Assembly (NCBI RefSeq): GCF_001523745.2
Contig: NZ_CP013386.1
Location: 1,612,001-1,676,000, forward strand
Source: Burkholderia mayonis
GTDB lineage: Bacteria; Pseudomonadota; Gammaproteobacteria; Burkholderiales; Burkholderiaceae
Length of the DNA stretch: 64,000 bases
Direction of reading: 5' to 3'
The position numbers and the translations under genes are program-made. The stretch's first letter is position 1; each line of letters begins with the position of its first letter. The notes below the pieces were generated by a model. It had not been told where the DNA came from and did no database searches. It saw only the letters and a list, made by a program, of their open reading frames with translations. Below are positions 22,000 to 32,356 of the stretch, one piece after another.

Positions 22000-22431
22000 T
22001 CACTTCCGCTCGGGTTTAGCCTCGAAGTTTAACGCAGCCGAGTTGATGCAGTACCGCAATCCGGTTTTGTCGCGCGGGCCGTCCTCGAACACGTGGCCGA
22101 GATGCGCGCCGCAATGGTTGCAGCGCACTTCGACGCGCGTCATCCCGTGCGTGTAGTCGATCTTCTCGTCGATGACCTCGCCGTCGATCGGCTTGAAGTA
22201 GCTGGGCCAGCCGCAGCCCGAGTGGTATTTCGCGCCGGATTCGAAGAGCGCGGTGCCGCAGACGATGCAGTGGTAGATCCCTGCGTCCTCGGTGTCCGTG
22301 TACTCGCCCGTAAACGGCCGCTCGGTCGCCGCATGCTGCGTGACTTCGTATTGCAGCGGCGAAAGCCGGCCGCGCAGCTCGGCGTCGTCCTCCTGATACG
22401 GATAACGCCGGTCGTCTCGATCTCCTGACAT
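22000..22431 (-). CDS. msrB: Peptide methionine-R-sulfoxide reductase MsrB
   Basis: Repairs methionine-R-sulfoxide in proteins. It has 143 residues. Zinc is held by CIVC (near 54-57) and CNHC (near 103-106). The catalytic cysteine is in the C-terminal RYCINSAAL. The substrate pocket motif [11 protein letters not shown] and the GHVFEDGP segment are intact. It is cytosolic, with no signal peptide, and begins the operon with yciB, bolA and the parvulin. That groups oxidative repair with envelope folding. Confidence 0.96.
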   Translation of the reverse strand: MSGDRDDRRYPYQEDDAELRGRLSPLQYEVTQHAATERPFTGEYTDTEDAGIYHCIVCGTALFESGAKYHSGCGWPSYFKPIDGEVIDEKIDYTHGMTRVEVRCNHCGAHLGHVFEDGPRDKTGLRYCINSAALNFEAKPERK

Positions 22432-22507
22432 CTTCTATTCTCCTGATGGATTCATGCGGAACGCCCGCGGGGCGGCCGCGCAACGTCGCGCGGCCCGCGG
22501 CGCGGCG

Positions 22508-24073
22508 TCACGACGAGCAGCTCACCTCGAGCGCGCTCGCCCAGTCGGGCGGCAACGCCGCGTAGGCGTCATATTCCGGCTGCTCGTCGAACGGGCGCCG
22601 CAGCACGGCCGCGAGGCGCTCGATTTCGGAAAAGTCCTTCTCCTTCGCGCGGCGGATCGCCGTTTCCGCGAGATGGTTGCGCAGCACGTATTTCGGATTC
22701 GCGCGGTCCATCGCGGCTGCGCGCGTCGCGTCGTCGCGCGCTTCGTCCGACAAGCGCGCGCGGTAGAGGTTCGCCCAGCGATCGAACGCGTCGCGATCGA
22801 TGAAGAGATCGCGCGCCGGCGCATCGCCGCGCGCGTCGTGCTTCGACACGCGCGCGAGGTGGCGGAACGTCAGCGTGAAATCGGCATGGCTCGCGTCCAT
22901 GATCTCGAGCAACTGGTTCGCGAGCGCCGCATCGCCGTCGCGTTCGAGCTCGAGGCCGAGCTTCGCGCGCATCGCGCGTTCGAGCGCGGGGCCGAACTGC
23001 TCGGGAAAGCGTCCGAGCACCGCGTGCGCGTCCTCGACCGCGCGCTCGGCGCGCGCGTCTTCGTTCGGCGCGTCGCGATGGAGGCCGAAGAGCGGCAAGA
23101 GCGCCTGCGCGAGACAGAAGCAGTTCCAGTGCGCGATGCGCGGCTGCATCCGGTATGCGTAGCGGCCGTGCGTGTCCGAGTGATTGCAGATGTGCTTTGC
23201 GTCGAACGCGTCGAGGAAGCCGAACGGGCCGTAGTCGATCGTCACGCCGAGGATCGACATGTTGTCGGTGTTCATCACGCCGTGGCAGAAGCCGACCGCC
23301 TGCCATTGCGCGACGAGCTCCGCGGTGCGCCGCGTCGCTTCCGCGAGGAGCGCGAGATAGGGATCGTCGGCGTCGCGGCACGACGGATAGAAACGGTCGA
23401 TCACGTGATCGGCGAGCGCGCGCAGCAGATCGGGCCGGTCGTTCGCGAAGAAGTGCTCGAAATGGCCGAAGCGCACGAAGCTCTTCGCGACGCGCGTGAC
23501 GACCGCCGAGGTTTCGATTTCCTCGCGGATCACCGGCTGATCGGAGCCGATCACGGTGAGCGCGCGCGTCGTCGGGATGCCGAGATGATGCATCGCCTCC
23601 GAGCACAGGAACTCGCGAACCGACGAGCGCAGCACCGCGCGGCCGTCGCCCATCCGCGAATACGGCGTGCGGCCCGCGCCCTTCAACTGCAGCTCGTAGC
23701 GGCCGCCGCCGTGCTCGATCTCGCCGATCGTGAGCGCGCGTCCGTCGCCGAGCTGGCCCGCCCACACGCCGAACTGATGGCCCGAGTAGACCGATGCGTA
23801 CGGCAGCGACGCCGGCTGCCAGTCGCGAGTCGGATTGCCGCAGAACAGCTCGGCGAAGCCGGGCGCGTCGCGCAGCGCGGGATCGAGCCCGAGCATCCGC
23901 GCCGCTTCGCCGGAGAAGCCGACGACGTATGGCGCGGGCAGGGGCGCGGCGGGCAGCCGCGTCAGGAACGCGGCGCCGAGTTGCAGGAACGCATCGTCGC
24001 GCGGCGCGGCGAGCGTCGCGGCGAGATCGGGAAGAGGAGCGGCCGGTGCGGCCTCGCTTCTGGAAAACGACAT
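22508..24073 (-). CDS. selO: Protein adenylyltransferase SelO/YdiU
   Basis: A pseudokinase-fold enzyme that transfers AMP to Ser/Thr/Tyr of redox proteins. It has 521 residues, the standard length. Conserved blocks include [42 protein letters not shown] and [15 protein letters not shown]. The C-terminus ends in SCSS, with Cys where eukaryotic SelO carries selenocysteine. The ATG at 24073 gives the family N-terminus; the frame extends upstream without conservation. It is divergent from the acyl-CoA ligase. Confidence 0.94.
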   Translation of the reverse strand: MSFSRSEAAPAAPLPDLAATLAAPRDDAFLQLGAAFLTRLPAAPLPAPYVVGFSGEAARMLGLDPALRDAPGFAELFCGNPTRDWQPASLPYASVYSGHQFGVWAGQLGDGRALTIGEIEHGGGRYELQLKGAGRTPYSRMGDGRAVLRSSVREFLCSEAMHHLGIPTTRALTVIGSDQPVIREEIETSAVVTRVAKSFVRFGHFEHFFANDRPDLLRALADHVIDRFYPSCRDADDPYLALLAEATRRTAELVAQWQAVGFCHGVMNTDNMSILGVTIDYGPFGFLDAFDAKHICNHSDTHGRYAYRMQPRIAHWNCFCLAQALLPLFGLHRDAPNEDARAERAVEDAHAVLGRFPEQFGPALERAMRAKLGLELERDGDAALANQLLEIMDASHADFTLTFRHLARVSKHDARGDAPARDLFIDRDAFDRWANLYRARLSDEARDDATRAAAMDRANPKYVLRNHLAETAIRRAKEKDFSEIERLAAVLRRPFDEQPEYDAYAALPPDWASALEVSCSS

Positions 24074-24200
24074 ATTGCTGATCTGTAAGTTAGCCGATAT
24101 TGTAAGTCCGCGCCGCGCGGGGCGCTTGAAGCCGTCCGCGCGCCGTCGAGCCGTTCGCAGCAGACCGTATCGGAAAAATACTTCAGGGAGAAGGAAGACG

Positions 24201-25841
24201 ATGGGTAAGCCGTTGCTGGGCCAGATGATGGATATGCCGCTTCTCGTGTCGTCGCTGATCGCGCATGCGGCGCGGCATGCGGGCGACGTCGAGATCGTAT
24301 CGCGGCGCGTCGAGGGCGACATTCACCGCTATACCTATCGCGATTGCGAAATGCGTTCCAAACGGCTCGCGCAGGCGCTGATCCGCCTGGGCGTGGGCGG
24401 CGGCGACCGGATTGGAACGCTCGCATGGAACGGCTACCGGCACGTCGAGGCGTATTACGGAATCAGCGGGATGGGCGCCGTCTGCCACACGATCAATCCG
24501 CGCCTTTTTCCCGAGCAGATCGCGTACATCGTCAATCACGCCGAAGACCGCTACGTGCTCTTCGACCTGACCTTCGCGCCGCTCGTCGACCAGCTCGCGC
24601 CGCAATGCCCGAACGTGAAAGGCTGGATCGCGATGACGGACGACGCGCACCTGCCGAAGGGCGCGACGCCGTATCTCTGCTACGAAACGCTCGTCGGCGC
24701 GGAACACGGCGATTACGCATGGCCGCTCCTCGACGAGCGGCAGGCGTCGTCGCTCTGCTACACGTCGGGCACGACCGGCCATCCGAAGGGGGCGCTCTAT
24801 TCGCATCGCTCGACGGTGCTGCACGCGTACGGCGCGGCGCTGCCCGACGCGATGGGGCTGTCGTCGCTCGACGCGGCGCTGCCCGTCGTGCCGATGTTCC
24901 ACGTCAACGCATGGGGCCTGCCGTACACGGCGGCGCTGACCGGCAGCAAGCTCGTGCTGCCGGGCAAGGATCTGGACGGCAAGTCGCTGTACGAATTGAT
25001 GCAAGCCGAGCGCGTGACGTTCTCGGCGGGCGTGCCGACCGTCTGGCTCGGCCTCCTCAACTACATGCGCGAGGCCGGCGTGCGCTTCTCGACGCTCAAT
25101 CGCACGGTGATCGGCGGTTCCGCGTGTCCGCCGTCGATGCTGACGACGTTCGAGGACGTCTACGACGTGCGCGTGATCCACGCGTGGGGGATGACGGAGC
25201 TGTCGCCGCTCGGCACGCTGTCGAAGCTCAACTGGGCGCAGTCGCAGCGGCCCGTCGATGAGCAGCGGCGGCTCCTCGGGAAACAGGGCCGGGTGATCTA
25301 CGGGATCGACATGCGGATCGTCGGCGAGGACGGCCGCGAGCTGCCGTGGGACGGCGTCGCATTCGGCGACCTGCAGGTGCGCGGCCCGTGGGTGATCGAT
25401 CGCTATTTCGGCATCGACGGGTCGCCGCTCGTCGACGGCTGGTTTCCGACGGGCGACGTCGCGACGATCGACGCCGACGGCTTCCTGCAGATCACCGACC
25501 GCAGCAAGGACGTGATCAAGTCGGGGGGCGAGTGGATCAGCTCGATCGACATCGAGAACGTCGCGGTCGCGCATCCGGCCGTCGCCGAGGCCGCGTGTAT
25601 CGCGTGCGCGCATCCGAAGTGGACCGAACGGCCGCTCCTCGTCGTCGTCAGGCGCGCCGGAATGGACGTGACGCGCGACGCGCTGCTCGCGTTCTACGAG
25701 GGCAAGGTCGCGAAATGGTGGATTCCGGACGACGTCGCGTTCGTCGACGCGCTGCCGCACACGGCGACGGGCAAGCTGCAGAAGCTCAAGCTGCGCGAGC
25801 AGTTCCGGGGCCACGTGCTGCCGACGGCCGTCGGCGCCTGA
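24201..25841 (+). CDS. Medium/long-chain fatty acyl-CoA ligase (AMP-forming)
   Basis: Activates fatty acids to acyl-CoA through acyl-AMP. It has 546 residues in the ANL superfamily. P-loop-like [12 protein letters not shown]5 WGMTE, A7 [10 protein letters not shown]8 [15 protein letters not shown] and A10 [10 protein letters not shown] with the catalytic Lys are all present. The ATG at 24201 follows GGGAGAAGGAAG. It is first in a plus-strand run with a FadB-like fusion, nicotinamidase and thiolase. The fusion gene also has its own promoter. Chain-length preference cannot be read from sequence. Confidence 0.92.
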   Translation: MGKPLLGQMMDMPLLVSSLIAHAARHAGDVEIVSRRVEGDIHRYTYRDCEMRSKRLAQALIRLGVGGGDRIGTLAWNGYRHVEAYYGISGMGAVCHTINPRLFPEQIAYIVNHAEDRYVLFDLTFAPLVDQLAPQCPNVKGWIAMTDDAHLPKGATPYLCYETLVGAEHGDYAWPLLDERQASSLCYTSGTTGHPKGALYSHRSTVLHAYGAALPDAMGLSSLDAALPVVPMFHVNAWGLPYTAALTGSKLVLPGKDLDGKSLYELMQAERVTFSAGVPTVWLGLLNYMREAGVRFSTLNRTVIGGSACPPSMLTTFEDVYDVRVIHAWGMTELSPLGTLSKLNWAQSQRPVDEQRRLLGKQGRVIYGIDMRIVGEDGRELPWDGVAFGDLQVRGPWVIDRYFGIDGSPLVDGWFPTGDVATIDADGFLQITDRSKDVIKSGGEWISSIDIENVAVAHPAVAEAACIACAHPKWTERPLLVVVRRAGMDVTRDALLAFYEGKVAKWWIPDDVAFVDALPHTATGKLQKLKLREQFRGHVLPTAVGA

Positions 25842-25893
25842 GCGTCCGCGAAACGGGCCCGCGCGTGCATCGCCGCGCGGGCCGCCACTAAAT

Positions 25894-25922
25894 TGAACGA
25901 TCGTTCTTTTTTGTTGTATCCT
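25894..25922 (+). promoter_or_regulatory. Promoter of the FadB-like gene with an overlapping 12-bp palindromic operator
   Basis: TTGAAC (25894-25899) and TATCCT (25917-25922) are 17 nt apart. The perfect palindrome GAACGATCGTTC (25895-25906) covers the -35 and part of the spacer. Its AACG-N2-CGTT core resembles TetR-family operators used by fatty-acid regulators. Repression relieved by acyl-CoA is inference. Confidence 0.65.
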
Positions 25923-26040
25923 GCCTCTGTTTCTCAGAAAACGGCGCATCGACCGCGCGGCCTTTCGGCCGTTGGCGGACAATGACCGTATCAAAGCTGG
26001 CGCCGCCGCACCGGCCGCGCATACGCATGGAGGCAGGCAG

Positions 26041-28125
26041 ATGGCAGTGGACTACACGACTCGCGACGGCGTCGCCGTCATCACGCTCAACAATCCGCCC
26101 GTCAACGGGCTGGGTCTGTCGACGCGGCTCGGCATCATGGAAGGGCTCGAACGCGCGCGGCGCGACCCGTCGGTTGCGGCGATCGTGCTCACGGGCGCGG
26201 GCCGCGCGTTCTCGGGCGGCGCGGACATCACCGAATTCAACACGCCGAAGGCGCTGCAGGAGCCGACGCTGCACACCGTGATCGACGCGGTCGAGGCGAG
26301 CGGCAAGCCCGTCGTCGTCGCGATCCACAGCGTCGCGATGGGCGGCGGCCTCGAGCTCGCGCTCGGCGCGCACTACCGGATCGCGTCGCCCGGCGCGCAG
26401 ATCGCGCTGCCCGAAGTGAAGCTCGGCATCCTGCCGGGCGCGGGCGGCACGCAGCGCCTGCCGCGCGCGGTGGGCCTCGAGACCGCGCTCAACATGATCG
26501 TGTCGGGCGCCCCCGTGCCGTCCGAGCAACTCGCGAAGAGCGGGCTCTTCGACGAACTCGTCGAGGGCGATCTGCTCGACGCGGCCGTCGCGTTCGCGCG
26601 CAAGGTCGGTGCGGCGAGCGGCCCGCATCCGCGCGTGCGCGACCGCGAGATCGTCCACGAGAACGCGGCGGGCTTCATCCAGTTCGCGCGCAACAGCGTG
26701 AAGGCGCTCGCGCAGCACTATCCGGCGCCGCACAAGTGCATCGACGCGATCGAGGCGGGCGTGCTGCAAGGTTTCGACAAGGGCCTCGCGTTCGAGCGCG
26801 ATTGTTTCATCGCGCTCGTGCAGACGCCGGAGAGCCGCGCGCTGCGCCATGCGTTCTTCGGAGAGCGCGCGGCGAGCAAGATTCCCGACGTGCCGGCCGG
26901 CACGCCGGTGCGCGACATCAAGTCGGTGGCCGTGATTGGCGCGGGCACGATGGGCGGCGGGATCGCGATGAACTTCCTGAACGCGGGGCTGCCCGTCACG
27001 CTGCTCGAGACGAAGCAGGACGCGCTCGACCGCGGGCTCGCGACGATCCGCAAGAATTACGATGCGCAGGTGAAGAAGGGCAAGCTCACGCAGGAGAAGC
27101 TCGACGCGCGGATGGCGCTCATCAAGCCGACGCTCGCGTACGACGACCTGAAGGATGCCGATCTCGTGATCGAAGCGGTGTTCGAGGAGCTCGCCGTGAA
27201 GGCGCAGGTGTTCGAGCGGCTCGACGCGGTCGCGAAGCCGGGCGCGATCCTCGCGTCGAACACGTCGACGCTCGACGTCAACAAGATCGCCGCGTTCACG
27301 AAGCGGCCGCAGGACGTCGTCGGCATGCACTTCTTCAGCCCGGCGAACGTGATGAAGCTGCTCGAAGTGGTGCGCGGCGAAGCAACCGCGAAGGACGTGC
27401 TCGCGACCGTGATGCAGATCGCGAAGAAGATCCGGAAGACCGCGGTGGTGTCGGGCGTGTGCGACGGCTTCATCGGCAACCGGATGGTCGAGCAGTACAT
27501 CCGCCAGGCGCTCTTCATGCTCGAGGAAGGCGCGCTGCCCGCGCAGGTCGACCGCGCGATCGAGAAATTCGGCTTCGCGATGGGGCCGTTCCGGATGAGC
27601 GACCTGGCCGGCAACGACATCGGCTGGGCGATCCGCAAGCGCCGCTACGTCGAGCAACCGGATCTGCATTACTCGAAGATCGCCGATCGCCTGTGCGAGC
27701 AGGGCCGCTTCGGCCAGAAGACGGGCGCGGGCTGGTACGACTACGTGCCGGGCGAGCGGAAGGCGCAGCCGTCGAAGCTCGTCGACGAGATGGTCGCCGC
27801 GTATTCGAAGGAGCGCGGCGTCGAGCGGCGCAAGATCGGCGACGCCGAGATCGTCGAGCGGCTCGTCTACGCGCTCGTCAACGAAGGCGCGAAGATCCTC
27901 GAAGAGAAGATCGCGTCGAAGGCGTCCGACATCGACATGGTCTACCTGACGGGCTACGGTTTTCCGCTCTGGCGCGGCGGCCCGATGCTGTACGCCGACA
28001 CGGTCGGCCTCTACAACGTCGAGCGCGCGATGCGCGGCTACGCGGAGCGCGCGAACGGCGACGCGTGGCAGATCGCGCCGTCGATCGTCGAGCTCGCTGC
28101 GAGCGGACGCGGATTCAACTCGTGA
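26041..28125 (+). CDS. Bifunctional enoyl-CoA hydratase/3-hydroxyacyl-CoA dehydrogenase
   Basis: Carries the second and third steps of beta-oxidation on one 694-residue chain. The N-terminal crotonase domain (about 1-190) has oxyanion-hole GRAFSGGADI, MGGGLELALG and PEVKLGILPGAGGTQRLPR. The C-terminal dehydrogenase has NAD-binding VIGAGTMGGGIAMNF near residue 300, MHFFSPANVMKLLEVV and GFIGNRM. The ATG at 26041 is preceded by GGAGGCAGGCAG, which decides the start. Its promoter carries a palindromic operator. The paired thiolase lies two genes downstream. Confidence 0.95.
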   Translation: MAVDYTTRDGVAVITLNNPPVNGLGLSTRLGIMEGLERARRDPSVAAIVLTGAGRAFSGGADITEFNTPKALQEPTLHTVIDAVEASGKPVVVAIHSVAMGGGLELALGAHYRIASPGAQIALPEVKLGILPGAGGTQRLPRAVGLETALNMIVSGAPVPSEQLAKSGLFDELVEGDLLDAAVAFARKVGAASGPHPRVRDREIVHENAAGFIQFARNSVKALAQHYPAPHKCIDAIEAGVLQGFDKGLAFERDCFIALVQTPESRALRHAFFGERAASKIPDVPAGTPVRDIKSVAVIGAGTMGGGIAMNFLNAGLPVTLLETKQDALDRGLATIRKNYDAQVKKGKLTQEKLDARMALIKPTLAYDDLKDADLVIEAVFEELAVKAQVFERLDAVAKPGAILASNTSTLDVNKIAAFTKRPQDVVGMHFFSPANVMKLLEVVRGEATAKDVLATVMQIAKKIRKTAVVSGVCDGFIGNRMVEQYIRQALFMLEEGALPAQVDRAIEKFGFAMGPFRMSDLAGNDIGWAIRKRRYVEQPDLHYSKIADRLCEQGRFGQKTGAGWYDYVPGERKAQPSKLVDEMVAAYSKERGVERRKIGDAEIVERLVYALVNEGAKILEEKIASKASDIDMVYLTGYGFPLWRGGPMLYADTVGLYNVERAMRGYAERANGDAWQIAPSIVELAASGRGFNS

Positions 28126-28160
28126 CGTGCGGCGGCGTCGCCCATTGACGGAGCACCACG

Positions 28161-28787
28161 ATGCAGCGCACCGACGATGTCCTTCTCGTGATCGACGTGC
28201 AGAACGATTTCATGCCGGGCGGCGCGCTTGCCGTCGCGCACGGCGACGAAGTCGTGCCGGCGATCAACCGCCTCGCCGCGCGCTTCGATCAGGTCGTGCT
28301 GACACAGGATTGGCATCCGCGCGGCCATGTGTCGTTCGCGGCGAACCATCCGGGCCGCGCGCCGTTCTCGACGATCGCGCTGCCGTACGGCGAGCAGGTG
28401 CTGTGGCCCGTGCACTGCGTGCAAGGCACGGAAGGCGCCGCGCTGCATCGCGATCTCGACATCCCGCATGCGCGGCTCGTGATCCGCAAGGGACATGACG
28501 CCTCCGTCGACAGCTACTCGGCGTTCGTCGAAGCCGATCGGAAGACGCCGACGGGTCTCGCCGGCTGCCTGCGCGAGCTTGGCGTGAAGCGCGTGTGGTG
28601 CTGCGGGCTCGCGACCGACTATTGCGTCGCGTGGTCCGCGCTCGACGCGCGCGCGGCGGGCTTCGAGGCCGCCGTGATCGAAGACGCGTCCCGCGCGATC
28701 GATCTCGACGGCTCGCTCGCACGCGCGTGGACGTCGCTCGCGGCGGCGGGCGTCGCCCGCGTGCAGTCCGCCGACGTCAATCCGTAG
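28161..28787 (+). CDS. pncA: Nicotinamidase
   Basis: Hydrolyses nicotinamide to nicotinate for NAD salvage. It is a 208-residue isochorismatase-fold enzyme. D12 in [10 protein letters not shown], the metal-site [11 protein letters not shown], the lysine in VIRKGHD and the nucleophilic Cys in GLATDYCV form the expected catalytic set. The start has a short AC-rich leader without a strong SD. It sits between the FadB-like gene and the thiolase and is probably co-transcribed. That placement in a beta-oxidation operon is unusual and may link NAD supply with the NAD-using dehydrogenase. Confidence 0.93.
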   Translation: MQRTDDVLLVIDVQNDFMPGGALAVAHGDEVVPAINRLAARFDQVVLTQDWHPRGHVSFAANHPGRAPFSTIALPYGEQVLWPVHCVQGTEGAALHRDLDIPHARLVIRKGHDASVDSYSAFVEADRKTPTGLAGCLRELGVKRVWCCGLATDYCVAWSALDARAAGFEAAVIEDASRAIDLDGSLARAWTSLAAAGVARVQSADVNP

Positions 28788-28846
28788 ACGCCGCCGTTAC
28801 CCATTTCATCGCATCGACACACAGAATTCAGAATCAGGAGACTCGG

Positions 28847-30025
28847 ATGACCGAAGCCGTAATCGTATCGACCGCCCGCACCGGGCTCGCGAAATCCTGG
28901 CGCGGCGCGTTCAACATGACGCACGGCGCGACGCTCGGCGGCCACGTGGTCGCGGCCGCCGTCGAGCGGGCGAAGCTCGATCCCGCGCGCGTCGAAGACG
29001 TGCTGATCGGCTGCGCGAACCCCGAAGGCGCGACGGGCGCGAACATCGCGCGGCAGATCGCGCTGCGCGCGGGGCTGCCCGTCAGCGTGCCGGGGATGAC
29101 CGTGAACCGCTTCTGCTCGTCGGGATTGCAGACGATTGCGCTCGCCGCGCAGCGCGTGATCGCGGGCGAGGGCGACGTGTTCGTCGCGGGCGGCGTCGAA
29201 TCGATCTCGTGCGTGCAGAACGAGATGAACCGCCACATGCTGCGCGAAGGCTGGCTCGACGCGCACAAGCCGGAGATTTACTGGACGATGCTGCAGACGG
29301 CCGAAACCGTCGCGAAGCGCTACGGCATCTCGAAGGCGCGCCAGGACGAGTATGGCGTGAATTCGCAGTTGCGCGCGGCGGCCGCGCAGGCGGCGGGGCG
29401 CTTCGATGACGAGATCGTGCCGATCACCGTGCGTGCGGGCGTTGTCGACAAGGCGACGGGACGCCTCTACACGAAAGAAGTGACGCTCGCGGCCGACGAG
29501 GGCATCCGCGCCGACACGACGCTCGAAGGCGTCGCGAAGATCCGTCCGGCACTGCCGGGCGGCGTGATCACCGCGGGCAACGCGAGCCAGTTCTCGGACG
29601 GCGCGGCCGCGTGCGTCGTGATGAACGCGAAGGTCGCGGAACGCGAAGGGCTTGCGCCGCTCGGCGTCTTCCGCGGCTTCGCGGTCGCCGGCTGCGAGCC
29701 GGACGAGATGGGCATCGGGCCCGTCTACGCGGTGCCGAAGCTGCTGAAGCAGGCGGGACTCAAGGTGTCCGACATCGGTCTGTGGGAGCTGAACGAAGCG
29801 TTCGCGGTGCAGGTGCTCTATTGCCGCGACACGCTCGGGATTCCCGACGATCGGCTGAACGTGAACGGCGGCGCGATTGCGGTCGGCCACCCGTACGGCG
29901 TATCGGGCGCGCGTCTTACGGGCCACGCCCTCATCGAAGGCAAGCGGCGTGGCGTGAAGTACGTCGTCGTGACGATGTGCATCGGCGGCGGGCAGGGCGC
30001 GGCGGGATTGTTCGAAGTGGTTTGA
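28847..30025 (+). CDS. Acetyl-CoA C-acyltransferase (thiolase, FadA-like)
   Basis: Final thiolytic step of beta-oxidation. It has 392 residues. Nucleophile C90 is in NRFCSSGLQ, with H348 in [12 protein letters not shown] and C378 in MCIGGGQG, the canonical thiolase triad. CAGGAG at 28835-28840 sets the ATG at 28847; the longer open frame overlaps pncA and is not used. It lies 59 nt after pncA in the acyl-CoA ligase/FadB-like/pncA cluster, so it most likely serves as FadA of this set. Confidence 0.94.
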   Translation: MTEAVIVSTARTGLAKSWRGAFNMTHGATLGGHVVAAAVERAKLDPARVEDVLIGCANPEGATGANIARQIALRAGLPVSVPGMTVNRFCSSGLQTIALAAQRVIAGEGDVFVAGGVESISCVQNEMNRHMLREGWLDAHKPEIYWTMLQTAETVAKRYGISKARQDEYGVNSQLRAAAAQAAGRFDDEIVPITVRAGVVDKATGRLYTKEVTLAADEGIRADTTLEGVAKIRPALPGGVITAGNASQFSDGAAACVVMNAKVAEREGLAPLGVFRGFAVAGCEPDEMGIGPVYAVPKLLKQAGLKVSDIGLWELNEAFAVQVLYCRDTLGIPDDRLNVNGGAIAVGHPYGVSGARLTGHALIEGKRRGVKYVVVTMCIGGGQGAAGLFEVV

Positions 30026-30224
30026 CGGCGGGACGTCGGGCGCTTGCGGGCCGGAGCCGGGCGGCATCGGCCTGCGTCGCATCGCATGCGGCGGGCAAGC
30101 GCGCCGTTCGCGCTCCGCGTCGCATCGCGGCGATGCGCGTGACGTGTGCGCACGACGCCTGCGACCCGCAGCGCCGCGCCGAACGAAATTCGCCCCATCC
30201 GTTTGATTGCGCCCGCCCGCCGCG

Positions 30225-31625
30225 CTAATCGGCGACGACGCGATTGCGCCCCTCGCGCTTCGCGCGATAGAGCCGCTCGTCGGCGACGCCGAGAATCTCG
30301 TCGACCGTATCGCCGTCGCGCCCATACTGCGACACGCCGATGCTTACGGTCACGGGCGTGTGCTCGCTGTCGACGCCGAACGACGTCTTCGCGATCGCCG
30401 TCCGCACGCGCTCCGCGATTTTGCGCGCGACGTCCGCGCGCATCTGCGGCAACAGCACCATGAACTCCTCGCCGCCGACTCGCGCGATGTGATCGTGCGG
30501 GCGAATCGTGGCGAGACACTGCTGAACGAAGCTGCGCAGCACGACGTCGCCGACCTGGTGACCGTAGTTGTCGTTGATCTTCTTGAAGTTGTCGAGGTCG
30601 AGCGCGAGCAGCGAGAACGACGTGCCGTCGTGTTGCGCGCGCGCGATTTCCGTCTGCATCTGCTCGATGAACTTGCGCCGGTTCGACGCGCCCGTCAGCG
30701 AATCGGTGGTCGCGAGATGCTGGAGCTTCTGATTGGTCCGCTTGAGCTCCTGCAGCACGCCTTCGGTGCGCGCCATCGATTCGGCGAGCCGCGCCACCAG
30801 ATCCTGCTGGCTGTACACGGTCGCGAACGAGCGGGTCGTCTGGAACGCCTGGACGACGCCGATGCTCAGCAGGAAGAAGCCGCCCGCAAAGATCGCATGC
30901 GCGAGCCACCACATGTGGTTCCACGGCTTGCCGAGAATGAACGCGACCGACGACAGCGCGAACGACGTCACCGAGATTCCATAGATGAGCATCAGCGGTG
31001 TGCGGATGCGTCGTACGAGCAAGAGCGCGACGTTGATGAGCGACACGACCATCGCGCCGCCTTCCATCGATGCGTGCATCCAGGGATTGCCGGCGATCGG
31101 TGATCGCGAGATCGCGGCGACGGCGAAGCAGATGACGACGATGCCGGCGATCCACGGCAGCCAGATCGCAAGGCGGCGACGGTGCGCGGGCAGATCGGCG
31201 TCCTTGAAATACGACAACTGCCCGACGAGCAGCAGGAGCGACATCACAAGGCGCGACGCCGGTCCGTACAGCAGGAACAGCCAGATGTCGTGGTGCGCCA
31301 TGCCGGTGAATGCGCCGTGCAGCGAATAGATCAGCGCGAAGCCGAGAAATCCGAGCGTGAGCCAGCGCAGCAGCGGCTCGCCCGACGACAGATAGCAGCG
31401 CCAGGCCACGTAGGTGACGAAGAGATCGGCAAGCGTCGCGGCGGCGGTCGTCAGTTCGTGGACGTGATGATTCTCGAAAGTCAGGCGGGGATCGATGAAG
31501 AACCGCAGATACGCGATCACGAACGCAGGCGCGAGCGCGAAGCCGATCAGCAGGCACGCGGCGTAGATTCGCGTGATCGTGGCGACGACGCGAGGCGTTT
31601 GCTGGGCGGTGAAGGCAGTGTTCAC
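30225..31625 (-). CDS. Membrane diguanylate cyclase (GGDEF)
   Basis: Makes cyclic di-GMP. It has 466 residues. Seven to eight hydrophobic segments fill about 16-275 as a MASE-like integral sensor that I cannot assign to a named class. A short coiled linker (about 280-305, RLAESMARTEGVLQELKRTN) follows, then the GGDEF domain. The active-site loop GGEEF is at 384-388 and an intact inhibitory I-site RPHD at 375-378, so it should be active and product-inhibited. There is no EAL domain. It starts with GTG at 31625, supported by GGAGGT just upstream. Confidence 0.92.
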   Translation of the reverse strand: MNTAFTAQQTPRVVATITRIYAACLLIGFALAPAFVIAYLRFFIDPRLTFENHHVHELTTAAATLADLFVTYVAWRCYLSSGEPLLRWLTLGFLGFALIYSLHGAFTGMAHHDIWLFLLYGPASRLVMSLLLLVGQLSYFKDADLPAHRRRLAIWLPWIAGIVVICFAVAAISRSPIAGNPWMHASMEGGAMVVSLINVALLLVRRIRTPLMLIYGISVTSFALSSVAFILGKPWNHMWWLAHAIFAGGFFLLSIGVVQAFQTTRSFATVYSQQDLVARLAESMARTEGVLQELKRTNQKLQHLATTDSLTGASNRRKFIEQMQTEIARAQHDGTSFSLLALDLDNFKKINDNYGHQVGDVVLRSFVQQCLATIRPHDHIARVGGEEFMVLLPQMRADVARKIAERVRTAIAKTSFGVDSEHTPVTVSIGVSQYGRDGDTVDEILGVADERLYRAKREGRNRVVAD

Positions 31626-31963
31626 GGCGACCTCCGCAGGGCTGGTCTTGGTTTCGATCGTGAAACCCCAGTGCGGAATCGTCGGGATGGCGTCGCCGCC
31701 GCGTCGAATTGCGCGCTGCCTCGTATCGCCGAATCGTTATCGATTAGCGTCGAGTATAGGCGGTGCGCATCGTTTGATAAACCTGCCGGACAGGCTTGTT
31801 GCACGGCGATCGGCGGCTGGCTCGGGCTGCTTTTCGTCGTTTGAACGACCATGCTCGCCACGGGCGATGGCGCGGCGATCCGCGCCGTCACACGATGCGT
31901 GGCCGCGCGCGAACGGGGTTCGCCGATTCGGCTTGCGGCCGGGAGCATGCGGCAATGCGTGCG
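31626..31963. other. Intergenic stretch with the cyclase promoter
   Basis: It contains the cyclase leader and promoter. The open frames present have no coding character, and no repeat or RNA was recognised. Confidence 0.5.
31753..31781 (-). promoter_or_regulatory. Candidate promoter of the diguanylate cyclase
   Basis: On the minus strand TTTATC (31781-31776) and TATACT (31758-31753) are 17 nt apart. The -10 reads CTATACT, a form favoured by sigma-S. The leader would be about 120 nt. Confidence 0.45.
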
Positions 31964-32356
31964 TCAGCAGCGTCGGTAGGTCGGCGGCGACTTGACGAGC
32001 GGCGCACGGAGGCTGGCTTTCGCGGGGTCGGTCTTCCCGTCGATGACGCCTTCCATCTGGAACGACCGTTGCGGTTGCGACGGCGGCGTCACCGGTTTGT
32101 CCGGGGTTTGCCGGGGAGTGACGCCGAGCAGCTTGCCGGCATTGTAGATATTGTTCAGGCTCGTCGGCGACTCCCATTTTCGAGTGCAGGTGATGCATGT
32201 ACGGCTTCGTTGCGTGACGCGGAGCGCGTCATCGACCCAAATCGTGGCGAGCAACGGACGCTCGCTGAACGCACTGGAATGCTGTTGCACGCTTGAGGAC
32301 AAGCGCCCGTGCGCGGTCCTCGCCGACGGCTTCGGGATTTGCGCGAGTGGGCGCAT
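31964..32356 (-). CDS. Hypothetical protein, possibly a gene fragment
   Basis: An open frame of 130 codons with no family I recognise. From about residue 35 to the end, codons have the high G/C third-position bias of real genes here (for example TTC CAG ATG GAA GGC GTC ATC GAC). The first 30 or so codons look less biased, so the true start may be internal, such as the GTG near 32290. It has a C-x2-C pair (TCITCTRKW) and a Pro/Gln-rich middle (PRQTPDKPVTPPSQPQ). No SD, signal peptide or operon partner is evident. Confidence 0.38.
   Translation of the reverse strand: MRPLAQIPKPSARTAHGRLSSSVQQHSSAFSERPLLATIWVDDALRVTQRSRTCITCTRKWESPTSLNNIYNAGKLLGVTPRQTPDKPVTPPSQPQRSFQMEGVIDGKTDPAKASLRAPLVKSPPTYRRC

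Noticed and set aside
22508..24073. SelO as a selenoprotein
   Set aside because: The C-terminus ends in Cys-Ser-Ser with a normal stop. There is no in-frame UGA before a hairpin.
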